Notes: generated by a model from the sequence alone, not told the origin. A DNA stretch of 64,000 nt from Bhargavaea beijingensis (GCF_900101985.1 NZ_FNAR01000002.1:241509-305508), one strand, 5' to 3'; shown: positions 17,591 through 27,235, counted from the first letter of the stretch. A program made the numbers and translations.

Positions 17591-18483
17591 TGTTCAATGC
17601 TAGGGAAGTTATAATCTTTCTGGAAAGGAAGAATATCTCCTATATATTCCAGGGCAATATAGACTTTATTGTAAAAGGATTTTCATCAATAAATAAGCCT
17701 GCTATAAATACAATCAGTTGGATTAAGGATGTAAATAAATTTAACAATCCTAGCCCGGTATTTGAAGAGATTTTATTGGTAACTAATTTTGGTGATAATC
17801 AAATAATAAAAGATTATAATGTTATTTTTTGTGAAAATCCTAAAGCTACCTTTTTTGAAATTTTAGATAACTTTTTTCTTAAATCAACAAGAAGAAACGG
17901 TTATATAAGCCCCCATGCCGTTGTTAGTTCTCAAAGTATTGGCGAAGGCACGGTTATTGGACATAATGTCTATATAGATAAGGATGTCAATATAGGAAAA
18001 GGGGTTTCTATTGGAAATAATGTTTCCATAGAAGGAAAGGTAATAATCGGAGACTATTCAATCATAAATTCAGGATCAGTAATAGGGAAAGAAGGTTTTG
18101 GTTTCTATAAAGATAGTAACGATAATAATAAAAGGGTTCCGCATTTCGGTGGTGTGCAAATAGGAAAAAATGTTGAAATAGGAGCAAATACGTGCATTGA
18201 TAGAGGGACTATAGATAATACAATCATTGAAGATAACGTTAAGGTGGGGAATTTGTGTCAAATTTCTCATAATGTAATTGTGAAATCAAATTCTTTGGTT
18301 GCTTCAGGAACTATAATCACGGGTAGTACAAAAATCGGTAAAGAAGTTTATATTGGGCCCGGTACTGTGGTAAGAAACCAAATCGAAGTTGGAAATAAAA
18401 GTTTTGTTGGAATGGGAGCGGTCGTGGTCAAAGATGTGAATCCTAACACCACAGTTTTTGGTGTTCCGGCGCGAGAGAAATGA
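17590..18483 (+). CDS. LpxD-like left-handed beta-helix N-acyltransferase
   Basis: A 297-residue protein. An N-terminal alpha/beta domain (about 1-95) is followed by long hexapeptide repeats. It carries LpxD signatures: GKEGFGFY, then PHFGGVQIGKNVEIGANTC with IDRGTID, and NLCQISHNV, which contains the family's catalytic His. LpxD acylates UDP-3-O-acyl-glucosamine in lipid A synthesis, which this Gram-positive lacks, so here it more likely acylates the amino group of a sugar nucleotide. Neighbours are a deacetylase-like gene (adjacent start at its stop codon) and WbpD. The substrate is not known. Confidence 0.75.
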   Translation: MFNAREVIIFLERKNISYIFQGNIDFIVKGFSSINKPAINTISWIKDVNKFNNPSPVFEEILLVTNFGDNQIIKDYNVIFCENPKATFFEILDNFFLKSTRRNGYISPHAVVSSQSIGEGTVIGHNVYIDKDVNIGKGVSIGNNVSIEGKVIIGDYSIINSGSVIGKEGFGFYKDSNDNNKRVPHFGGVQIGKNVEIGANTCIDRGTIDNTIIEDNVKVGNLCQISHNVIVKSNSLVASGTIITGSTKIGKEVYIGPGTVVRNQIEVGNKSFVGMGAVVVKDVNPNTTVFGVPAREK

Positions 18484-18502
18484 ATTAAATAAGGATGGTA
18501 AA

Positions 18503-19063
18503 ATGAATTATTTTGTGCATGAAAGTTCTTATATTGACGAGAATGTAAGCATCGGTAAACAGACCAAAGTCTGGCATTTTAGCCATGTGCAAACTGGCGT
18601 AACAATTGGGGACGAATGTTCGCTAGGCCAAAATGTATATATTGGCAGTAACGTAAGGATTGGAAACGGAGTGAAAATTCAAAATAATGTTTCTGTATAT
18701 GAGGGTGTTGAATTAGAGGATTATGTTTTTTGTGGTCCCTCGATGGTTTTTACAAATGATCTTACGCCACGTAGTAAGTACCCCAAAGGAACATCTGCAT
18801 ATAAAAGAACTTTGGTAAAATATGGTGCTTCTATTGGGGCAAATGCAACCATTGTTTGTGGAAATACTGTCGGTAGGTGGGCAATGATTGCTTCCGGTGC
18901 AGTCGTTACCAAAGATGTACCTGATTACGCGATAATGGCTGGCATCCCTGCAAGACAAATAGGTTGGGTATGTGAGTGTGGTATGCCGTTAAAAGAAAGT
19001 TATACCTGCTCATATTGTGATCGTTCTTATAAGAAAATTAGTAATGAGTTACATGAAAAGTGA
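18503..19063 (+). CDS. wbpD: UDP-3-amino-sugar N-acetyltransferase (WbpD-like)
   Basis: A 186-residue hexapeptide acetyltransferase from the ATG at 18503 behind AAGGATGG. It shows WHFSHVQTGVTIGDECSLGQNVYIG, VFTNDLTPRSKYP and GRWAMIASGAVVTKDVPDYAIMAGIPARQIGWVC, all typical of WbpD/WlbB. The C-terminus has a Cys-x-Cys...Cys-x-x-Cys pair, common in this group. It should acetylate the 3-amino group of UDP-GlcNAc(3NH2)A. Aminotransferase and oxidoreductase genes of the same route follow directly. Confidence 0.88.
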   Translation: MNYFVHESSYIDENVSIGKQTKVWHFSHVQTGVTIGDECSLGQNVYIGSNVRIGNGVKIQNNVSVYEGVELEDYVFCGPSMVFTNDLTPRSKYPKGTSAYKRTLVKYGASIGANATIVCGNTVGRWAMIASGAVVTKDVPDYAIMAGIPARQIGWVCECGMPLKESYTCSYCDRSYKKISNELHEK

Positions 19064-19081
19064 GCATTAGGGGGATAAAGA

Positions 19082-20209
19082 ATGGAATTTCGAGATTTGA
19101 AATTGCAGTATCAAAAAAACAAAGAAGCTCTTGATGAAGCAATACTAGATGTCCTTACAAGCGGACAATATATTGGTGGTAAATATGTTAAGGACTTAGA
19201 AGTGCAGTTAGCTGAATATATTGGGGTAAAACACTGTATAACTTGTGCTAATGGAACTGATGCGCTATCTCTAGTCCTAATGGCATGGGATATCAAAGAG
19301 GGCGATGCTGTATTTGTTCCGGATTTCACTTTTTTTGCGACTGGTGAAGTAGTATCTTATAACGGTGCTACTCCGGTTTTTGTTGACGTTGATGAACGGA
19401 CTTTCAATCTTGACCCTAACAAACTGTTAATTGCGGTTGAACGAGTAAAGAGAGAAGGAAAATTAACCCCAAAAGTAGTTATTCCAGTTGATTTATTTGG
19501 CCTTCCAGCTGATTATGAAGCAATTGGAAAAGTCGCTAAAGAACATAACTTGCTCGTATTAGAAGACGGAGCTCAAGGTTTCGGTGGTCATATTAATGGA
19601 CAAATGGCTTGTAGCTTTGGAAACGCTGCTACAACATCATTTTTCCCTGCAAAGCCTTTAGGTTGCTATGGAGACGGCGGAGCAATTTTTACGAATAACG
19701 ACCAGACTGCTGATATTCTGCGGTCTCTAAAAACACATGGTAAAGGAGAAAGTAAATATGATAATGTACGAATAGGCGTTAACTCTCGATTAGATGCTAT
19801 TCAAGCAGCAATCCTACAAGTTAAATTAAAGACATTTAAAGAACAAGAATTAGAATCAGTTAATCGAGCTTTTAAGTTATATAATGAACGTCTAATTAAC
19901 GTTGTTGAAACGCCATATATTCCAAAAGGTTTTTACTCAAGTTTCGCCCAATATACAATTAAATTAAAATCGATTGACCAACGAAATGCATTACAAAAGC
20001 ATCTTCGCTTAAATGATATTCCTAGTATGGTTTACTACAACAAGCCGATGCACTTACAGGATGCATTCAAAAACCTTAAGTATGACGATGACGACTTTGT
20101 AGTTACCAACAATCTTTGCGATACTGTTCTCTCTCTCCCGATGCACCCTTATTTAACTGAAAATGATATTGAAACAGTCAGTAATATCATTGTTAATTAC
20201 TTGAATTAA
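19082..20209 (+). CDS. wbpE: DegT-family PLP 3-aminotransferase (WbpE-like)
   Basis: A 375-residue PLP aminotransferase with the PLP lysine in TSFFPAKPLGCYGDGGA (near residue 185) and PVDLFGLPADYEAI and EDGAQGFGG motifs. It is a distinct paralogue of the cassette's first aminotransferase. Between WbpD-like and WbpB-like genes, its predicted reaction is transfer of an amino group to C3 of the 3-keto-UDP-GlcNAcA made by the next gene's product. Confidence 0.88.
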   Translation: MEFRDLKLQYQKNKEALDEAILDVLTSGQYIGGKYVKDLEVQLAEYIGVKHCITCANGTDALSLVLMAWDIKEGDAVFVPDFTFFATGEVVSYNGATPVFVDVDERTFNLDPNKLLIAVERVKREGKLTPKVVIPVDLFGLPADYEAIGKVAKEHNLLVLEDGAQGFGGHINGQMACSFGNAATTSFFPAKPLGCYGDGGAIFTNNDQTADILRSLKTHGKGESKYDNVRIGVNSRLDAIQAAILQVKLKTFKEQELESVNRAFKLYNERLINVVETPYIPKGFYSSFAQYTIKLKSIDQRNALQKHLRLNDIPSMVYYNKPMHLQDAFKNLKYDDDDFVVTNNLCDTVLSLPMHPYLTENDIETVSNIIVNYLN

Positions 20210-20223
20210 GGAGCCTATATTTC

Positions 20224-21234
20224 ATGAATTTTGCTATTGTTGGTTGTGGATTCATTGCAAGAAAACATGCATTAGCAATCTCTAATATTCCTGATGCAAA
20301 ATTGGTAGCTGTTTGTGACAAATTAGTTGATGCTATGACTTTTTATCAGGAAGAATACGGAGCGATGGGCTATAGTAATCTTAATACAATGCTCGAAAGA
20401 GAAGAAATAGATGTTGTGTGCGTTTGCACTCCAAGCGGTTTGCATGCCCCAATCGCGGTTCAAGTAGCGTCAGCGAAAAAACATCTAATTATAGAAAAGC
20501 CCATAGCAATGACAATAGAGGATTCTCAACAGATAATAAATACATGTAATTTTAATAACGTAAAGCTTGCAGTTGTACATCCGAATAGGTTTAGAACTGT
20601 AGTGCGTGAATTAAAAAAGATTCTAGATCTAGGTTTATTAGGAAAAATTAGCCATGCAAGCTGTGTGGTCAATTGGAATCGGAATCAAGAATATTACGAC
20701 CAGTCACCTTGGCGCGGCACTAAAAATTATGATGGCGGTGTCTTAATGAACCAAGCTATACATAATTTAGATTTATTGCTATGGTACATGGGTAAGCCAA
20801 AAAGAGTATTCAGTATGAATGCAACTCGTCTTCGTAATATTGAAGCAGAGGATGTATCAATGGGAATAATCGAATTTCACTCCGGAGTTCTCGCTTCTGT
20901 TGAAGCGTCAACTACTGTCTATCCTAGTAACTATGAAGAATCAATCACCATATTTGGTGAAAAGGGCACTGTTAAAATTGGCGGAACCAATGCTCTTTAT
21001 TTTGAGCATATTGTCTTAGAGAACTACGATGTTGAGGAAGTAAATAAACTTAGGACCAAAGTGGAAAATGACCCTTGGGGTAAGCCAGGGCATCAGTGGA
21101 TCATTGAAGATATGATTAAATCAATTCTGGAAAATCGGGAGCCTGCTATTACAGGTGAAGAGGGTAAAAATGCTTTGGAATTAGTACTATCACTATACAG
21201 GTCAGCAAACGAAAACAGACCAATATCATATTAA
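20224..21234 (+). CDS. wbpB: Gfo/Idh/MocA-family 3-dehydrogenase (WbpB-like)
   Basis: A 336-residue NAD-dependent oxidoreductase. FAIVGCGFIARKHALAI is the Rossmann motif, IIEKPIAMT carries the family Glu-Lys-Pro, and GGVLMNQAIHNLDLLLWYMG carries the catalytic His region. WbpB/WlbA proteins oxidise C3 of UDP-GlcNAcA so that WbpE can aminate it. The stop codon lies inside the stem of a hairpin terminator. Confidence 0.88.
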   Translation: MNFAIVGCGFIARKHALAISNIPDAKLVAVCDKLVDAMTFYQEEYGAMGYSNLNTMLEREEIDVVCVCTPSGLHAPIAVQVASAKKHLIIEKPIAMTIEDSQQIINTCNFNNVKLAVVHPNRFRTVVRELKKILDLGLLGKISHASCVVNWNRNQEYYDQSPWRGTKNYDGGVLMNQAIHNLDLLLWYMGKPKRVFSMNATRLRNIEAEDVSMGIIEFHSGVLASVEASTTVYPSNYEESITIFGEKGTVKIGGTNALYFEHIVLENYDVEEVNKLRTKVENDPWGKPGHQWIIEDMIKSILENREPAITGEEGKNALELVLSLYRSANENRPISY

Positions 21235-21263
21235 TTGAATATGATATTGGCCTGTTTTATTTT
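21221..21263 (+). terminator. intrinsic terminator overlapping the WbpB-like stop codon
   Basis: CAATATCATATT (21221-21232) pairs with AATATGATATTG (21238-21249) and is followed by a T-rich run. It would reduce read-through into the flippase gene and leave the flippase at lower expression. Confidence 0.75.
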
Positions 21264-21284
21264 AGATAAAAAGCGTGAGGCCAA

Positions 21285-22496
21285 ATGAAGAAAAAATTTA
21301 TTATAGATGTGGGTTTAAATATTGTATCAGCTGCATTTCCCTTATTTGTTCTTCAATTAATCGCGTTACCTCTTGTAGCAAGCAAGTTTGGATCGGAGCA
21401 ATATGGTATTGTAATTGCATTAATAAGTGCTCTTACTCTTATTTCTTTTCCAATGGGAAATGTTTTAAACAATACTCGATTACTGAAGAATGAAAAATAT
21501 AAAGATAATGAAATAAATGGTGATTTTAATATTCTACTTTTGGTTGGTGGAGGATTATCCTTTATAGCAATAGTAATTGTTACGCACTTTATTGATCCTT
21601 CTCCAAGTTTTGTTACATATTTGCTATTAAGTGTTATGGCAATACTAACCTTATTAAAGGATTATTTAGTAGTAGGTTTTCGATTAGAACTAAAATATAA
21701 AAGTATTTTAATTAGCAATATATATCTTGGTCTAGGATATTTTATAGGAACAGTTTTATTTGCACTCACAAATATATGGCAACTTATATATTTAAGTGGG
21801 TTAGTACTAAATACAATTTTTTTGCTAAAAAATCTCTCCTTACACAAGGAACCAATATTAAAAACTAAATTTATGAAAGATACTTTTAGCACTGCCGCTA
21901 TGTTGTATGTTTCATCTTTGATGAAGAATATTACTATTCATGCTGATAAATTATTACTATTACCATTTTTAGGTCCTACCTCTGTTGCTGTTTACTATTC
22001 GTCTACAATTTTAGGGAAAACTATCTCAATGGTTGTTAGTCCATTAAACTCTGTAATATTAAGTTACTTAGTAAAAAAAAATACTATAAAGATAACTGAT
22101 ATACTCAAAATAATAATAGGAATTACTATAACTGGTTCGGTTGGTTATTTTATTACAATTGGTGTTAGTCCGTACTTTTTCAGCATTTTTTACTCTAATT
22201 GGGCTGAGGAATCGCTTCGAATAGTGTTTATTACTACGGGAGCAATAGTAATACAAATGATGTCTTCAGTAATACAACCATTCAATCTAAGATTTAATGA
22301 ACCAAAATGGCAAGTATATATAAATGGTCTATATTTGTTGATTTACCTTCCTACTACAATTTCATTAGTTAAAGGTTATGGATTATTAGGTTTTAGTTGG
22401 GGAGTCTTAGCAGTAGCCATATTTGGTTTGATACTGCAAGTCAGTGTTTTGATGATTAATATTAAGAGCGCTCATGCTTCTAAGAATGTTAATTGA
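21285..22496 (+). CDS. Wzx-like oligosaccharide flippase (MATE/PST superfamily)
   Basis: A 403-residue hydrophobic protein with about 12 predicted membrane segments and the N-terminal positively charged start of polysaccharide flippases. It should move undecaprenyl-linked repeat units to the outer face. It follows a terminator and is the last gene of the A+T-rich cassette. The specific substrate cannot be read from the sequence. Confidence 0.82.
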   Translation: MKKKFIIDVGLNIVSAAFPLFVLQLIALPLVASKFGSEQYGIVIALISALTLISFPMGNVLNNTRLLKNEKYKDNEINGDFNILLLVGGGLSFIAIVIVTHFIDPSPSFVTYLLLSVMAILTLLKDYLVVGFRLELKYKSILISNIYLGLGYFIGTVLFALTNIWQLIYLSGLVLNTIFLLKNLSLHKEPILKTKFMKDTFSTAAMLYVSSLMKNITIHADKLLLLPFLGPTSVAVYYSSTILGKTISMVVSPLNSVILSYLVKKNTIKITDILKIIIGITITGSVGYFITIGVSPYFFSIFYSNWAEESLRIVFITTGAIVIQMMSSVIQPFNLRFNEPKWQVYINGLYLLIYLPTTISLVKGYGLLGFSWGVLAVAIFGLILQVSVLMINIKSAHASKNVN

Positions 22497-22540
22497 ATTG
22501 AGAGTGCGGTTGCCGATCCATATCTATATTGGAGATAATT

Positions 22541-22570
22541 AGCTCTTTTCAATACTCAATACTGAAAGAG
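22541..22570 (+). terminator. weak stem-loop after the flippase gene
   Basis: CTCTTTTCA pairs imperfectly with TGAAAGAG across an 11-base loop. No strong U-run follows. The rest of the 226-base gap to 22722 shows no gene. Confidence 0.3.
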
Positions 22571-22722
22571 GTTAGGAGGAAACGTCCGCTTCCCTTACCC
22601 CTTTAGTTTATTTGATATCATTCTATTGTTTGCAAACTTGATGTTTGTTAACTTCAACTTGTATTGGAGAGGATAAAAAGTCAGGCAGCGGTTTTAATTC
22701 CTTAAACTTTAGTAATTCATTC

Positions 22723-23854
22723 TTATTCAAACCTCAACGCCCGACTCGGCTGCAACCTAGCCGCTTTAATTGCGGGATAAACCCCACATACAATGCCAAT
22801 CAGGATAGAAGATACAAGTGCAAGCTGTACAATCCACACCGGCAGAACAAGTGGGAAGAGTGTTATGGCAATATTCCACCAAGTGACAAATCCATATCCA
22901 AGCAACAGACCGATAATACCTCCAACCAAGCAGAGCAGGATCGTCTCAAAGAGGAACTGGAACAAGACCTCTATGGTGGATGCACCCAGTGCTTTACGGA
23001 TTCCAATCTCTCGAGTTCGTTCCCGGACTGACAAGACCATAACGTTCATGATCCCAGCGCCGCTGATAACAAGCGCAGTGGCTGTAATTCCAATCAGCAT
23101 AACCTGCAGGATTCTGGTGACTGTGTCAATGGCCTCCAGCATCTCGGTTTGCTTAACGGTGCTGAAGTCGGTTTCCGGATGATTAATTTTCACAGCTCCG
23201 TGCACGTCTTTTTCCGCCTGGTCCAAATTGTCGATGGAGTCCGCTTTGACATAGATGCTCGTCAGGTTCTTGATACTGGTTACCTCGAGTGCGGTCTGGA
23301 CCGGCATGATGATGCTGTTATCGGAGGTCATGCCGAGTGTGGCTTCGGATTCCAGCACACCGACTACGGTGAAGGTTTCTCCCTGGATGGTGACTTCCTT
23401 TCCGACCAAGCTTTCTTCATCAGCCGGCGCTTCTGCTGCACTCACAGAGGAGCCGGTCAGCCTGTTCAACAGTTTCTGCCACCAGGCTTTCTTCGGTTTT
23501 GCCTGCTGTGCTGAGTTTGTTTCGGGCAGCTCCCGTTTTTGATTCAACAGGGATGCGTGGATTCCGCTCCCCAGCACGACCACTCTGTTTTTTTTTGCTT
23601 CTTCTTCCTCTGTAAAGAACCGACCTTCTTTTAGGGTCGTATGGAACATTTCCTGATATGAACTGCTCGTGCCCACCAGCATGCCTTCCACGCTGGTGGG
23701 TTCTTCATTATCCTTGGTGTATTGAATGCGGCCGACCGTTTCCAGCATGGGGGTGACGGATTCGACGGATTCCAGCTTGCGGATCTCTTCGGCATCGGTG
23801 TTTGTCAGTGTGCTGGGCAGGCTGGAGACGCCGTTCAGGAAGTTATGGGCCCCG
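22723..23854 (-). pseudogene. 3' part of a MacB/YknZ-type ABC permease gene split by an IS21-family element
   Basis: The minus-strand frame holds the C-terminal 375 or so residues of a FtsX/MacB-like permease: an extracytoplasmic MacB-PCD domain (LESVESVTPMLETVG onward), then three membrane segments with VRERTREIGIRKALGAS. The gene is interrupted at 23855. Removing the IS and one copy of the 5-base duplication rejoins it in frame (GGG then AHNF) with the 5' part at 26343-26565 to give about 449 residues. The frame continues a few codons into the IS end, so a truncated product lacking the first membrane segment is possible but probably inactive. Confidence 0.88.
23850..23854. repeat. target-site duplication, left copy (CCCCG)
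   Basis: CCCCG flanks the left end of the element and recurs at 26343-26347. Five bases fits the 4-8 base range of IS21-family insertions. Confidence 0.85.
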
Positions 23855-23967
23855 TGTAAACGATAAACTGAAAGTGACCAATTTCGCAAAATAGAATAGA
23901 GCCACTTTCCAACCAGATCAACCCCTTCTGTATACTGAAAACAGCAGACAGAAGGCGGGGATGGGAA

Positions 23968-25528
23968 GTGAAGAAAATGGAACTGTATTACAAGATGAAA
24001 GACCTAGAGGGAAAGGGGTTTTCACAGAGACAGATTTCTAAAAAGCTGGGAGTCGGAAGGAATACCGTTAGGCTATACCTGGGCATGTCTTCAAAGCAGT
24101 TCATCGAGTATATCCATTCGCTCGAGACGCGGCCAAAGAAGCTGGATCCCTACCGGGAGCTCATTCTCGGATGGCTCCGGGAACACCCAGACCTTACCGG
24201 CGCCCAAGTCCACGATTGGCTGATTGAGCAGATGGAGCTGAAAGATTTAACCCAGGCAACGGTCCGAAGCTATGTGAAGGATATACGGGAGCGTTATGGG
24301 ATTCCAAAGGTGAAGAACCAGCGGGTCTACGCAGCGGTGCCCGAGTTTCGGCCGGGCCATCAGGCACAAGTGGATTTTCGGACAGTTGAAGGTACATACG
24401 GTGGACGGGAAGGAAAGAAAGCTGTTTTGCATCGTCTTCATCCTCTCCCACTCCCGTTTTAAATACGCGGAGTGGCTGGACCGACCATTCAAGACAGTCG
24501 ATATGATCAGGGCCCACGAGAATGCCTTCCATTATTTTGGTGGAATGCCGGAAGAGATGGTCTACGACCAGGATGCCATCCTTGCGGTCAGTGAGAATGC
24601 GGGCGACCTCATCCTGACATCAGAATTCGCCAGATACCGGGAACACTGTAGTTTTATTGTGCATCTGTGCCGGCGGAGTGATCCGGAGTCAAAAGGCAGG
24701 GTCGAGCAGGCCGTGAAGTACGTGAAGAACAACTTTGCCAAGAACCGACTGTTCGAGGATTTGACAGCCTGGAATGAATCGACACTCCGGTGGCTTGCAC
24801 GTACGGGAAACCATAATGTCCACCACAATACGAAAAAGAGACCCGCCGAAGTGCACGCCCTCGAAAAGCCGCACTTACGGAAGATCCCTTCTGAGTTTCC
24901 AATCGGAAACCTAACTGACACCAGTATAACAAGGACCATCCATAAGGACAATGTCATCCGCTTCTCCGGCAACCGGTATTCGGTGCCTGCCGGCACATAT
25001 CGGAGCGATGGAAAAAATGTCGCCTACGTCGAGGAGAGGGCAGGGACACTCCTGATCCGATTAAAGCCGGAGGCGCCACCAATCGCTACACACCGGATCC
25101 CTGAAGAAAAAGGGCTCGTTGTCAGCGACGAAAACCATCGGAAACGAGATGTATCCAAGAGCACAATCCTCGCCGCCAGAATAACGGAAGCCTTTACGGA
25201 CAAGGAACTGATCGACTGGTATCTCGATGAGTTAAGGAAGAAGTATCCGCGTTATCTTTCAGCGCAGTTCGAACGGATGGAAGACGCCATCCGCGCACAC
25301 TTGCCTTATGTGGACGAGGCACTTGAGAAGGCAAGACTATTGAACTTGGTAAGCGCAAATGATTTCCGTGATATCGCTTCTTCCTTGGCAAGGGACTCAG
25401 AGGAGAAAAAGAACAGGAAGAGCGAAGGATCGGTCTCCGCCTACGAGCATCTTCGGGTTGCCGAACGCACCGAAGATTACTATGCAAGCGTATTGGGAGG
25501 GAATGGCCATGACCAGTCCAGCTACTGA
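23968..25528 (+). pseudogene. istA: IS21 transposase istA with a single-base frameshift
   Basis: Read with one correction this is a transposase of about 519 residues. An N-terminal helix-turn-helix (QRQISKKLGVGRNTVRLYL) is followed by the DDE core: QVDF, then VYDQDA, then GRVEQAVKYVKN. At 24375-24378 the run TTTT should be TTT: GAT TTC GGA CAG restores the expected VDFGQ and joins the upstream frame (to 24462) to the downstream frame (from about 24386). The break follows the first catalytic Asp. It is a real inactivating mutation or a homopolymer sequencing error. Confidence 0.88.
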
Positions 25529-26282
25529 TTTACAGGAAAAATGCAAGTCGCTCCGTCTTGCAGAAACGGCAAAGGAGCTGCCAGAGCTCCTACGGAGCGC
25601 AGAATCAGAAAACTGGACCTATCATGAATTCATTCACCAAGTCCTTTCTCATGAGCTGGGCGCCCGTGAGAAGAAGAATATCGAGCGATTCATGAAGTGG
25701 GCCAATTTCCCGTACCATCGGACGCTTGCGGAGTATGATCTCGGCGAACAGAGTGCAATCGGGGAACGGCAGTTCAAGCTCCTGAAGGAGCTTGCATGGA
25801 TCGACCACCACTTCACGCTCATCCTCATGGGACCACCTGGAGCCGGCAAGACCCATCTTGCGGTCGGTCTGGGCATCCATGCGATTGAAGACGGCCACCA
25901 GGTGGCCTTCGTCTCGATGGCAGAGTTGGTACATATCCTCAAGACCCGTGAATATGCGAGCAAGTCCCGAACGAGATACAAGCGGATCATCGACTCAGAG
26001 CTCGTCATCATCGACGACGTCATGTATATGTCCATCGATCCCAAGGAAGCCAACCTGTTCTTCCAGTTCATTTATGAACGGTATGACCATACGACTTTTA
26101 TCCTTACGTCGAACAAAGGGCCGAATGAATGGGGCCGCTTCCTGGGCGATCAGACGCTCACCGCCGCCATTCTTGACCGCCTGCTTCACCGCAGCGAGGT
26201 CATCTCGTTTAGCGAGCACGATGACAGCCTCCGGATGAAGCATCGAAAAACCTTATTCTCCGGTCCGATGGCTCCGTCCTAA
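25509..26282 (+). CDS. istB: IS21 helper ATPase IstB
   Basis: A 257-residue AAA+ ATPase of the IstB/DnaC type that assembles on target DNA and stimulates IstA. GPPGAGKTHLA is Walker A (near residue 105) and LVIIDDV is Walker B. The ATG at 25509 is preferred because GGGAGG lies 8 bases upstream; the ATG at 25503 is too close. The gene overlaps the end of istA by 20 bases, as usual in IS21. It appears intact. Confidence 0.93.
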   Translation: MTSPATDLQEKCKSLRLAETAKELPELLRSAESENWTYHEFIHQVLSHELGAREKKNIERFMKWANFPYHRTLAEYDLGEQSAIGERQFKLLKELAWIDHHFTLILMGPPGAGKTHLAVGLGIHAIEDGHQVAFVSMAELVHILKTREYASKSRTRYKRIIDSELVIIDDVMYMSIDPKEANLFFQFIYERYDHTTFILTSNKGPNEWGRFLGDQTLTAAILDRLLHRSEVISFSEHDDSLRMKHRKTLFSGPMAPS

Positions 26283-26342
26283 TCTTCGAAAGTGGTAATA
26301 TCCTAATTTGCGAAAATGGCACTTTTCTACTTGACGGTTACA

Positions 26343-26565
26343 CCCCGCCGCCGTCCTTCAGCACGCGCCCGGGCATGACCATGATCTGTTCCGCCCCGAG
26401 ACCGCCCATCTGTTTCATTACCGTATCCTTGACGCCCAGAGAAATAGCGGAAAGGGCGATGACGGCAAACACCCCGATGACCACGCCAAAAATCGACAGC
26501 AACACCCGGAACTTATTGCTCCAGATCCCGAGGAGCGCCATCTTAAAGGCTTTGAACAGTCGCAT
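26343..26565 (-). pseudogene. 5' part of the split ABC permease gene
   Basis: The minus-strand frame from the ATG at 26565 encodes 74 residues of permease N-terminus: the first membrane helix and the start of the extracytoplasmic domain (SKNKF-like turn, GVVIGVFAVIALSAIS), ending KDGGG at the insertion point. It overlaps the end of the ATPase gene by 23 bases, so the pair was translationally coupled. The remainder lies at 22723-23854. Confidence 0.88.
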
Positions 26566-27235
26566 AAGCCTGCTCCTCCTTTATCCGTCCGCCTTTTAAA
26601 TGCAGGATCCGCTCCGCCCGTTTCGCCACTTCAGGATCGTGGGTAATCAGGATGATCGTCACCCCGCGCTGATGCAGTTCATCGAAGATTTCCAGGATCG
26701 ACTCTGTCGTCTTCTCATCCAGGCTCCCCGTCGGCTCATCTGCCAGAAGCAGGGAAGGTTCGTTCACAATTGCACGCGCAATCGCCACGCGCTGCTTCTG
26801 GCCGCCGGAAAGCTGATGCGGCTTCGCTTTCAGCTTTACTTCCAGCCCCACCATGGCGAGCGCTCTTTTGACCCGCGCCCGCTTTTTGGACTGCCACTTT
26901 CGCTTATACGAGAGGGGGAGGAGTACATTCTGATACACCGACAAATTCGGGATCAGCTGATAATTCTGGAACACAAACCCGATTTCCTCATTCCGCAGCA
27001 ACATTAGCTTGCCGCTCCTCATCCGATGGACCTTCTTATCCCGAAATATGTATTCACCATCATCTGGCCGTTCCAGTGTCCCGAGGATATTCATCAGCGT
27101 ACTCTTCCCCGTCCCCGAAGCCCCCATAACCGCCACATACTCACCTTCATCTAGCTGAAAATCCAGCCCCTCCAAAACCGACTCCTTACCCGCAGCCGAC
27201 CGGTAGGACTTCCTGATGTTCGATAACCGGATCAT
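26543..27235 (-). CDS. ABC transporter ATP-binding protein (MacB/YknY/LolD type)
   Basis: A 230-residue ATPase from the ATG at 27235, 7 bases after GGGAGG; upstream in-frame ATGs lack support. Walker A reads [12 protein letters not shown], the Q-loop lies in VFQNYQLI, the signature is [15 protein letters not shown], and Walker B is [11 protein letters not shown]. This type energises macrolide, peptide or lipoprotein exporters together with a MacB-like permease. Its partner is destroyed by the IS21 insertion just downstream, so the ATPase is probably orphaned. No membrane-fusion partner (YknX/MacA) gene is visible nearby. Confidence 0.92.
   Translation of the reverse strand: MIRLSNIRKSYRSAAGKESVLEGLDFQLDEGEYVAVMGASGTGKSTLMNILGTLERPDDGEYIFRDKKVHRMRSGKLMLLRNEEIGFVFQNYQLIPNLSVYQNVLLPLSYKRKWQSKKRARVKRALAMVGLEVKLKAKPHQLSGGQKQRVAIARAIVNEPSLLLADEPTGSLDEKTTESILEIFDELHQRGVTIILITHDPEVAKRAERILHLKGGRIKEEQAYATVQSL

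Larger units (their letters stand above)
23855..26342 (+). mobile_element. IS21-family insertion sequence (2488 bp)
   Basis: The element starts TGTAAACG and ends in the complement of TGTAACCG. About 54 bases at each end are imperfect inverted repeats (23855-23908 and 26289-26342), sharing TTTCGCAAA and CCACTTTC blocks. It carries istA and istB in the usual order and is flanked by CCCCG duplications. It has split an ABC permease gene. istA carries a one-base frameshift, so transposition may now need a helper copy. Confidence 0.95.

Noticed and set aside
22497..22722. Degenerate GAGTGCGGTTGCC near 22500 as another copy of the phased repeat
   Set aside because: It needs a two-base insertion and has no phased partner, so it was not counted.
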